From NCBI GenBank assembly GCA_940671915.1, contig CALNVZ010003434.1, positions 1,392,653-1,456,652 on the forward strand: 64,000 nt of DNA, read 5' to 3'. This document shows positions 34,563 through 46,500 of this stretch, piece after piece. Position 1 is the first letter of the stretch. Every line of letters begins with the position of its first letter. The stretch comes from Paracentrotus lividus (lineage: Eukaryota; Echinodermata; Echinoidea; Camarodonta; Echinidae). A program made the position numbers and the translations under genes. The notes beneath the pieces were generated by a model, which was not told where the DNA came from, searched no databases, and saw only the letters and a program-made list of their open reading frames with translations.

Positions 34563-37500
34563 CTGCACAGTGAGGGAGGTATATAATATATGATACAGAA
34601 AGTTGAGCAATGCTTGTTAAACAACCCGAAAAACGAAAAACTGAAACACTACAAATGCCAGTTATCAATCATCAACTCAATATGACAGGATGATTTTGTA
34701 TACCACTTTTCTTTTTTTCTTCTTCTTCTTCTTCTTCTTCTTCTTCTTCTTCTTCTTCTTCTTCTTCTTCTTCTTCTTCTTCTTCTTCTTCTTCTTCTTC
34801 TTCTTCTTCTTCGTCTTCTTCTTCTTCTTCTTATCCTTCTTCTTCCTTCTTTCATATAATTGAATTAATTTAAACATCTCCAGTTTTTAAAAAAACTAAA
34901 CAATAAAGAAGAAGAAGTAACAGACCCTGCCATAAATAGCTCTGTTCGCTCTGAGAGGGAGACAGACCTAACAGAAAGGGGTGGAGAACAAAGAAAAAGA
35001 GGAATTTTACTGAGGAGGGTACTTACACAATCCGGGTGCTTCGAAGAGAACTTCGCCATCCTCTGGTATGATATGACTGTTATATCTCTTCTCATCTAAG
35101 ATGAAATCCTTCGTCCCCGAATCCAACAATCGATAGATCCCAAAGGCGATGTCGTGAGAGGCTGTCTTGAATTCGTACCTGAAAATCAAATAATTGCGTT
35201 TAAAAAAAAACAAGCCAACAATATCCGTATATTAAAAAAATATAGATAAAAAAAAAAAAAAATGCAATACCTTTGGTACATTTGAAATATGAGAAATAGT
35301 GCAAAATTCATGTACGCCAAAATGAAAATAAAAACAAAAACAACAAAGAGGTATCATTCTTCGCTGGTTGAAAATAAAAATGAGTCGTATACGAAAGTAT
35401 TATCATGCAAAATTATTTACAAAAATAAAACAAAACCCAAATTATAAATGGCGAATAGGAGGACAAACCTGAAGATACTGCTTGCCGTCGAGACCTTGAA
35501 CTTGACCTCGGTTGACCTTTTACCCGGAAGTTCTATAAAGGTCATGTCATCATGACTGAGATCACAGCCCTTCCTGTAGTAAAATTTTGGGACCTTTCCT
35601 CCGAGGTTGATCTACATGTAAAACAAAACAAAACAAAACAAAACAAAACAAAACAAAACAAAACAAACAAACAAACTTATCGATTACATGTTTCCAAAAT
35701 ATCAAATCTTTAAATATATATATGTATATATAAATTTATATATACATATTTTGATGTATTAGACTTAAAGAGTTGAAGAGACTTAAAGAGTGAAAGAGTA
35801 CGGCCCAATTTAGCCCTGATTTATATAGGGAAATTGCCAGAACATCAATGTGATTCCATGCAGGGGGGCAACAAGCGTACGACTCCCTATTCTTATTTAT
35901 TTATTTTTTAACCATTTAACTCTTCTTTTATTCATTTAAGAAAACGTTTAGCTGCGCCCCTCTTTTTTACGGTTTCCCGGCTGACCCTCCCCCCCCCCCC
36001 TCCTTGTTTTCAGGATCTGTCACTTGGGGGCATATTGGATGAGACATGGATCAAAATAAGAAAAGGAAAAAAAATAAGGAGAAAAAATGTTGTTTTTCTT
36101 TTCTTATTGTTTTTTCCTTTTTGAAAATTTTCCTTACCTTATTTACTGAGGCACATGTCGGGGAAACAATCTAAATAAACCCCTCCCAAAAAGTTTCGCA
36201 AGTGGACTTTGGGCCATGATAACTTTTCAGGTACACTTTAGTTATTCCTGATATTCATACCATTGGAAAGATAATTTATTCCCCTTTTTATTGATATCCT
36301 ATTTGTAATGGTTTTGTCATGCTTCAATGCACAGAATATCAAAATATGGAGAAAAGTAAAAAGTCAAATGTTGTAAAATGCACTTTTATTGATCACATTG
36401 AAGTTCCGCAACTTGACTTTAGGTCCTGATAACTTTGGGGATATTTTCTAATTTTTATTGAATTTTATACCATTGTCAAGTTAATTTATTCCTCTTTTGA
36501 TTGATACCTTATTTGTCATGGTTATGTCATGCTTGGGTCCACAGGAACCCTGAATACCACCTGAATACATGGCAAAGCAAAAGATAATTTTCAGTTTAAA
36601 TTTCTGTAGCACTACTTTGAAGCTTGATACATTTTAATGTGGGTTTTCAAGCATTATCAATTTTCATAGCATTAAAAAGTTCATTTATTCTTCTTTTTAT
36701 TGATGCCCTAATTATAGTAACATCGTGTTTCAATGCACATAACTCATGAATATAATGCAAAGTAAAAAGTGAAAAATAGCGAAATGCTTTGTTATATTGC
36801 TGGCAACAGACAGTAATACTGACAATAGGCATTCAATTTGGAACATTTAACTTCTGACTTGTCCTAACATTCAGGTGTTCTGTGCATGCAAGAACAACAC
36901 TCTCGTTACAATTAGGGTGTCGTTAAAAAGAGGAATAAATTTACTTGACAATGGTATAAAATTCAATAAAAATTATAAAATACCCAAAAAAGTTATCAGG
37001 GCCTAAATTCGAGTGGCGTAACTTCACAAAATGAATGCATTTTGCAACATTTGACTTTTTACATTTCTCCATATTCTGATATTCTGTGCATTGAAGCATG
37101 ACAAAATCATTACAAATAGGATATCAATAAAAAGGGGAATAAATTATCTTTTAAATGGTATGAATATCAGGAATAACTAAAGCGTACCTGAAAAGTTATC
37201 ATGGCCCAAAGTCCACTTGCGAAACTTTTTGGGAGGGGTTTATATATGGGGGTACCGCACCCAGTGAAGTAATCTGTGAGGGTGCCTCCCCAATGAACGG
37301 GTAAGATCTTACCTAACTGGGGCACATGTTAGGGAAACCATCTGAATCTGTGAGGGTACCACCACCAATGAAGGGGTAAGATCTTACCTAACTGGGGTAC
37401 ATGTTGGGGAAACCATCTGAATCTGTGAGGGTACCACCACCAATGAAGGGGTAAGATCTTACCTTACTTGGGTACATGTTGGGGAAACCATCTGAATCTG

Positions 37501-40500
37501 TGAGGGTACCACCACCAATGAACGGGTAAGAGTTTACCTTACTGGGGTACATGTTGGGGAAACCATCTGAATCTTTGAGGGTACCAGCACTAATGAAAGG
37601 GTATGATCTTACCTAACTGGGGTACATGTTGGGGAAAACCCATGCTGATCTGTGAGGGTACCAGCACAATGAAAGGGTATGATTTCATTTCATTTCATTT
37701 CATTTATTAAGTCCAAGGTACTTTAGTACATTTGGAAAATTTGATTGTTCGCATATAAACAAAAAGCAAAACAAGAAATACAAACAAGTGAAATAACAAA
37801 TAAGACAAATATACACTTGACGATGTACCCGAAATCGAAATAAAAACAAATACGTCCCTTAATGATATTCAATTGTATATGGGCTTAAAGATCTTACCTA
37901 ACTGGGGTACATGTTGGGGAACCATCTAAATCTGTAAGGGTACCACCACTAATGAAAAGGTATGATCTTACCTATTAACTGGGGTACATGTTGGGGAAAC
38001 CATCTGAATCTGTGAGGGTACCAGCACTAATGAAAAGGGTATGATCTTACCTAACTGGGGTACATGTTGGGGAAACCATCTGAATCTGTGAGGGTACCAG
38101 CACTAATGAAAGGGTATGATTTCATTTCATTTCATTTCATTTATTAAGTCCAAGGTACTTTAGTACATTTGGAAAATTTGATTGTTCGCATATAAACAAA
38201 AAGCAAAACAAGAAATACAAACAAGTGAAATAACAAATAAGACAAATATACACTTGACGATGTACCCGAAAATCGAAATAAAAACATAATACGTCCCTTA
38301 ATGATATTCAATTGTATATGGGCTTAAAGTATCTTACCTAACTGGGGTACATGTTGGGGAAACCATCTGAATCTGTGAGGGTACCAGCACTAATGACGGG
38401 GTATGATCTTAGCTAACTGGGGTACATGTTGGGGGAACCATCTAAATCTGTAAGGGTACCAGCACTAATGAACGGGTAAGATCTTACCTTACTGGGGCAC
38501 ATGTTTGGAAAACCATCTGAATCTGTTAGGGTACCACCCCAATGAACGGGCAAGATCTCAGCATCAATATGTTTCAAGAGAACTTCTCGCCAGTTACCTA
38601 TATATATATAGTTATTAATAAAATAACGTAACAATTTACCTCACGTAGATTGAATATCCCTGTCAAGTGTCAGTGTCTTTTGATATCATTGAAACACGAA
38701 TGGGTCTAGAGCCCCTGCGTTTTAATTGGTTTATATCCGTTAACTAATCAACTAAACCATAACAATAAATCTGCAATTTATTTCAAGAAATGAGTGATAT
38801 AGCATCGCATTTTTGAACTGTACAAGCTAGAGACAGTTATAAACAATTAAATGAAATATAGAAGTATATATATATCAAATGAAACAATTTAAAACAATTA
38901 ACATTGTTTTAATTATCACCGATATGATTTCTATAAAAAAATATAAATATGCCCCAATCAAACTTCACAATACAAACCCAACCGTAAACAAAACTTAAAG
39001 AAGTCGTTCTACTTTATTGTGATAACTTACCTCAAATAAAGTGAACTTCACATTATGTGTCTTTTAAAGAGAGACTTTCAATATCACCAGTAGTCCTGTA
39101 TACTGCATGCCTCAACGTAATTTTGGTTAAAAAGGATGATTTTAGGAGAATAACTTACTTCCTAGGACGTGTATCCTGTCCTTTGTCTCATCAGTAAAGC
39201 AGGGCCTTAGAAGATAGTAAGCTACCGGGAGAAGCTTGGAGGGCCGAACAACAAACATCTGATGGATAAACCCTGGATAGTGATCCTCAACGATCCGAAA
39301 GATCTAATGGTACAAAGTCAAGATGAGTTCAAGATCAGTGGGGTATAACACAAAGACTTACGATTGATTAAAATTTACGATTGATTTTTTTTTCTTGGTA
39401 ACCTCATTTGAAAACAAGGTACAATCATGGATTAGGATTTGTATATGATTAAAAGAAGGGTTAGGGCTAGGATTAGGATTAAGATCATCAACTTTGGAGC
39501 ATCATGTCCATGATGAGGCTACCGAGAAAAAATAAATCGTAACTTTTAATCAATCGTAAGTCTTTGTGTTACACCCCCAGGTTTCAAATATTTGTTAAAT
39601 AATCTCTATTGATTTGAAGCTTTGATTTATTTTTTACGATTACAAAATACGATATGGTATATGAACGTTCACCTCATCGAGCCAAGGTTCGAATCTAAGT
39701 CCCGTCTTTCGGAAGGTGATGTTAAAGGTCAATCCCTGCTTCTAATTTTTGTTTGATTTGTTATCTGATTGATACACGTCTGTCAAAACCGAAACAACCA
39801 ACCAACATAGCAGCCCCCCCCCCATATAGAGCCCCTTGATGCCCCTGGTAAAATAACTTTTAGCAAAGAAAAGGTGTAGGGTGTGGTTTAATGGAAATAG
39901 GGGTCATGATACCTACACTGTTTGGCCTTTATCTATAAATTAAACCCCTGCCACGATCATCAGAAGCGTTGAAAACAAAAATGTCAAAAAGTAAAATTTT
40001 CAGAGTAGGGGGGCCTGTGTGCATGAACTGAGGATTTTTGATAATTTTGTCTTGTTTTGTTCTGCTTTTCTTTTCTTTTTTTGGCTTGTTTTGATTAACT
40101 TTAACACCAACGCCCCACACACAATTTACAAGCGGCTGGTGGCTGGTGGGGGGGGGGGGGTCTTACCTCCATCATGGCCGCCATTCCAGGTTTCCACATA
40201 TGACTTGCACTTAGGTCGTCGAGATCCACGATCAGGGTTATGCCTTCAATATGACGGCCGAGCTAGGGAAGAAAAAGCAACAAAAGTAAGTGTAATTTTG
40301 CTGTTTTTGTACAAAGAACATTCATTCATTCATTCATTTATTTCGGTTTATTGAAAAAAAATTCTCCTTAAAAGCAATCATGTCGACTGATACAAACAAA
40401 GTTACAAAGTTTACAAATTTATAATTACTTAATAAAATGAAAGACACAGGCTCCTTAAAATGTCAAGTGCATTTCAAACTAATGAAATACTATTTTACAG

Positions 40501-43500
40501 GTTATGTTTTTTAAATGTTATTATCACAATGTAAATCAACTAAAATTGCAAACCTTTAAATTGAAAGAGAATTACCTTTTGTGAGATAACTTTCTGTTCT
40601 TTGACCATTCTTTCAACGATGGAGATGTTTGTTCTGATAAGATCTCCAGTTTTTACCGAGTATAGTAGCCCTGTCATGTGAAGAAGAAAAAAACGGGAAA
40701 AGAAGACACTATCTTACACCAATCACATGGATGGCTGTGAACTTTGAATAAAATTTGCAATGTCATCATGAGACGAATTTTTAAACCATTCTAATAACTT
40801 CCTCTTTCGATTTTGAGCCAGACACAATTTATTTATACGGGTTTGATAATAAAAAAATAACATCTCAATACAAGAAAGTCATCGATTTCATATAGGGTTG
40901 TCATTTGTTACGAACGGGGTTGGAAGCTCCAAACTTTTTATTTCAAAAAGAACAGATTGATGATTAAAACTTAACTTTTAAAATGACATGTGAATTATAC
41001 AACTGACCTTTTGGGTCAACGTTACCAATTGGACTAAGCCATACCACGTGACCAAGTTTGTCCAATCCCAATGAACCTCCGGGCCAATATTTCAGACATA
41101 CCTAAACCGGTAGGATAATAAAATGAAGGAATGTAGCAATGATATGGGTGTATATAAAATGTCACCTGATTATGGTATTGTACAGTTATCATATTGTTAA
41201 AAAAGTAAAACTAAAATGTAAACTATTAAATATATCATAATGTGATTATTACCCCATCCCATACTCCCCCCCCCAAAAAAAAGGGGGGGAAGTGAAGAAG
41301 TAGTAGAAGTAGTAGTAGTAGTAGTAGTAGTGGTGGTATAGCATGTATAGTATTACACTGTTCGATATTTTCTCCTTAAAAACAGACAATTTCTTGCAGC
41401 AGGGCTTCAAGAAGGCCCTGTAATCTTACTGCACAATTTGCAGTAAAATTACAGAAAATTGGTATATGGGGCATGAGATTTTACAAATTACAAATATTCT
41501 GTAAAAATAAAAAATAAAAGGCCTTATTTTATTTTTCCTTTTTAAAACAGACCTGTTCTGTTAAATTGCAGAAAATTTCCAGAATATTCAGAATGCTTCT
41601 ATATTTTTATTTTCCGTTTAAAAAAAAACCCAGAAAAGTTCTTGCAGCAGGGCTTCAAGAACACCTGTAATCTTAATGCACAATAATAATATTGTTAACA
41701 CAATTTACAGTATAATTGCAGAAAATTTGTATATATTCTGGAAATTTTAGTAGAAGTAGTAGCAGAGCAGTAAAAGTAGTTTTGAATTTTGACATAATTG
41801 TCCTGTAACATAGGATATCATATGCAGTGGCGGATCCAGGATTTCATTACAGGGGGGGGGGGGCCCAAAATCAGATTTGAGATTTTGGTACACCCAAAAA
41901 ATTTCCCGTTACACCGGGCGAGCAAAAGGTACACTCAATTTTTTTCACTTTAGCTGGCGAGCGATAAGCGAGGGGGAGGGGTTCTTCTTCTTCCCCCTTT
42001 TTTTTTTTTTTTTTTTTTGCTAGGGGGGGGAGGGCCGGGCCCGTCGGCCCCCCCCCTGGATCCGCGCCTGATATGATCAATCCTCTGATTGATTATAACT
42101 ATTATAAAAGTACACAGTTTACCTCAGACTTACGATTGTATTTTACAGGGCAAAATAATATGTATTTACCTCAGGTTATTTCATACCATTCGTGTATTGT
42201 GTCTACTCTCATTTGTGTTCGCCAAACAATACCTGAAATAGAAGAATTTAATATTTCAATGTTAAAACAGGCACAGTAATTATGTTTGCATATACAACTG
42301 TTTATCATATGCTCTGATGTTTATAAGGATATATAGCGAAATTACATGTTTGGTGATGTTAATTGAACAAATAATTTTAGTAAGAATGTTCCTCATCAAA
42401 TATTATGTTTTTCCATTCTTACACCAGAGTATATTATATTCATAGCCAACCGAGAATTAGATCAAACAAAGATCATTATAATGTAATTAATAGATCATTA
42501 TCATAAGTGTTTTCTTGGTATATCAATGCGTGCCAAAAATTATATCATTAATCTTATAAATCAAAGATAGCCTGTTTCGGTTATTAAACTCACAACAGAT
42601 AGTTATGTTTAACACACAACAATCTTAGTTATACAGGAGACTGACCAAAAATGCAATTGAGATTTTGAATCTTTTGTATGTAAAGCCCCTATGTATCAGT
42701 CAATCTATCGAAAGTGTCGTAGTCAAGTGGACTGGGAACACAAAGGTTGAAGGTTCGATTCCCGCCACGACATTCATTTCCTTGAGCAAGTCATTTCGTC
42801 TACATGTTTCTCCACATCCAGGTGAAATCGTAAGCCGCGAGAATCGAACGTCATTAATATTTGATCAGCATTGTGAATGCCTCACCAGAATGCTCCAGGA
42901 AGTGGAGAATGTGCACAGTCACGTTGATAGCAAACCGAACGATAACCGGGTAATAATGTTGGAATTATGTATTGTAAAGCGCCATGAAAAATTAGTTGGG
43001 TAGCGCTATTTAAAAAAAAACAAAAAACAAAAATAATAAATAAAGAACATTATTATCATCATTTTTCTCCAAGATTACAACGATAAAGGCAACAGTTCTT
43101 TCACCAAATAAAGATAAGTTCAAACGGATGAAAATGTAATTCTTGTGACGGCTGCTGGACATTGATTAAAAATGATAGAGAAACAGGAAATTGAATTCTA
43201 AATTAACTTCAGACAAAAAAAAAAAAAAAGGGAGGACGGAATTGCAGAAGGTTAATTCTTAATGATATTACTTAATGATTAAGTGTAAACAGTGGAAGAT
43301 AATGGCATCGGCAAGCATTTTGAAATGAAACCAAGATCTAACATGGATGTTTGTCTATAGATTAAATGTTCATAAACTTGTTACCTGAAACGGAATAGGA
43401 AGAGGTTGTAAATATGCATTTCCTTTGTTTTGCCTCAGGCCTAATTAATACAAGCCTCATTTTATTGGATGTAATAATGTTATACAAACCTGTCGGACTA

Positions 43501-46500
43501 AAGCCTCTGCTTCTCTTAACATCAATTTCGCTGCTTAGGTCATCAGGTAGATCGTTATGTAGTGGACAGAAGAGATAAATCAACGAAAGAAATTCATTAA
43601 ACTCATGAGACTCATTATTATTATTTTTTTTATATATCACGTAAAACGTGACACTGCAGAACAGAACATAATGAAAAATTGCATTTAATTGTTAAATCTA
43701 ACATAACTCGTAATATAATGTTTCGGCAAAATAGATTAAAAATGAGTAGTTTATGAGTTTACCTCGAAGAAAAACAAAGAAGAAGATGATCATCAGGATC
43801 GTCTCTGTAAATCATTCAGTTGTGATTTTAGCTGTTTAATCAGGAAAAAAAAAATAATAATAACAAGGCATGAGAGGGCGCAGGTAATATTTTGGGGGAT
43901 GTGTGGAAGGGGCAAAAAGGCGTATAAGAAACGAAAAATGATAGCATCTAATTGAAAGACTGACCTGGCTGTCATCCGAGCCCCTGAAATGTTTTAGTCT
44001 AAGATTAAAATATAATAGACATGAGTAAATTAAAAAATGACTAAATAGTACAGGCGTGGATCCAGGATTTTCCAGAGGGGGGGGCCCAACTTTGAAAAAA
44101 TATCTTGCAGCGGGGAGCGAGCAAACGAGCGCGAAGCGCGAATTTAATATTCGCGGATATTAGGCCTATACTGACCTAAAACGAGGAATTTAACATATTT
44201 AATTTTACTCCTATGAAACAAAATAATAATATATACTAGCAACAAAAAACAAAAAAAACAAAACAAAAAAAATCGGTTATTTTTAAAACAAAACTTGAGT
44301 GGTTTGAATATGTATCTAAATTGCCACCATGAGATGAAAACTTTGAGGTAAAAATTTGAGTTAATGTGCATTATATAGGTTTGTGCGAGCGCGAAGCACG
44401 AGCCGAAAATTTTAGCTCAAAATTGGAGTTATTTGTGCATTATGGATTAGTATCTCGAGCGCGAAGCGCAAGCCAGAAATTTGGGGTTTTAAAAGATAAT
44501 GGAATAAATAAAGGGGCACTTTCTACTGTTATTCTTAAAGATAATTGTGTGATATATAGACCTTATTTAGAATCCGCAAGCGCTAGCGCGAGCTGAAAAT
44601 TTTGAGGTAAAAATTGGAGTTATTTGTGCATTATGATTTAGTATCAGACATGCCAGCGGCACGAGCAAGCGCGAGCCGAAAATTTTGGGTTTATAAAGAT
44701 ATATGGAATAAGTAAAGGGGCACTTTCTAATATTAAAAATCGTAGATAATTGTGGATTATAGACCCTATTTAGTATCGCGAGCACGAAGCGCGAGCCGAA
44801 ATTTTGGGTTTTAAGAAATATAGAATAAATAAGGGGCACTTTCTAACATAAAGAATTGTAGATGATTGTGTATTATAGACCCTATTTAGTATCCGCGAGC
44901 CGAAAATTTTGGGTTTTTAAAAGATATATGCGATAAATAAAGGGGTACTTTCTAACATAAAGAATTGTAGATGATTGTGTTTATAGACCCTATTTAGTAT
45001 CCGCCAGCGCGAAGCGCGAACTGAAAAGTTTGAGGTAAATTTTAGTTAATTGTGTATTATATTATATACCCTACTAGATCGGCATCTGCGAGTGCGAAGC
45101 GCCAGCCGAAAATTTGGGGTTTTCAAAGATATATAGAATAATAAAGAGGCACTTTCTAGCATAAAGAATTGTAGATAATTGTGTATATAGACCCTATTTA
45201 GTATCCGCGAGCGCGAAGCGCGAGCCGAAAATTTGGGTTTTTAAAGATATATGCGATAATAAAAGGGGTAGGGGAGACTCAGGTTAGTTGAGCCACTTTT
45301 CACTCAAGGTCACCTGGTGCCTATGGGTGAAGTTTTTTTAGGCTGTTGAGGATTGGGATTGAAAGAGTAGTATGTTAGGCAAATTATAAAAGGTACACAC
45401 AAAAAATGAGAACTTGCATTATATGAGTGATCAACTCAAATATCCATGTATTTTTGACAATATAGTGACACACATCCATGAGTGCTTTCACTCAATAAAG
45501 CTACTTTGAAAACGAACCTAATCGAGTATTTTAAATTTGACAATATAGTGACACACCAAAGAGTTTATTTAATTAACTCATTTCATTGAGTAACATAACT
45601 AATTGTTTTGAGTACATTGCACAAACTAATCTAGTGAGTAACGCTTTACATACTCAGAGAGTTAGTAAGCTCATCAACTGGCGTGTGATGAGTTTGTGCA
45701 ACCTTTACTTACTGACTCTCTGAGTATGTAAAGCGTTACTCACTAGGTGAGTCCTATTCCTTTTTGTTTGTTTGTTTGCCTGTCCAGCGTGAGCTGGAAA
45801 TTTTGAGTTAATTGTGCATTATATACCCTACTAAATTGGTAGGCCTATGTGTGAGCGCGAAGCGCGAGCCGAAAATTTGGAGCTCAAATTGGAGTTATAT
45901 GTGCATTATGATTTAGTATCCGCGAGCGCGTAGCACGAGCCAAAAAGTTGGGTTTTAAAAGATATATGGAATAAATAAAGGGGCACTTTCTAGTATTCCA
46001 CTAGCCGACTATTTTCCATCGAGGCCGAGAGTCCACGAGGCCTCTTTTATTTGTGAAATTGGAACTTTAGTCTTAAATATTTTGCGCACAAAATGGAAGA
46101 AAATGAGAAATACGATCATCAGACTTTTTGCTAATCAGCAGACTTACTCTTAACCCTTTCATTATCTTTGCCATTATTATCGAATTATGCTATCAAAATT
46201 CATTAACAAAGCTATTTATTAAATGAATTGTTTTTTTTGTTTTTTTTCACAATGTTAACATGTTATCTTTTGGCATTGAATATTCCTTCAAACTAAAAAA
46301 AAAAAAAGAAGAAGAAAATTGTCAACCCAAGACAAGGGGATTTGGTTGGTTGGTTGATTATTTGATTGAATGATTGCTTTGTTTGTTCGTTTGATTGTTT
46401 GATTGATGGATTGATTTATTAATTGATCGATTGATTGGATGAAGGATTGATAGATTGACCATTTTGAATGATTGATCGTTTGATTAATGCATTTGTTTCT

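Noticed and set aside
34649..34877. Poly-Arg and poly-Lys open frames
   Set aside because: Frames of a CTT/GAA microsatellite inside an intron.
42714..42775. Functional tRNA gene on the plus strand
   Set aside because: Same reasoning: tRNA-like head of a SINE, with no convincing anticodon arm.
43490..43530. Alternative frame of this exon giving [10 protein letters not shown]
   Set aside because: It looks like the family's EAMLRKH segment at first, but only the other frame (EIDVKRS…) joins both neighbours in phase and aligns without gaps.
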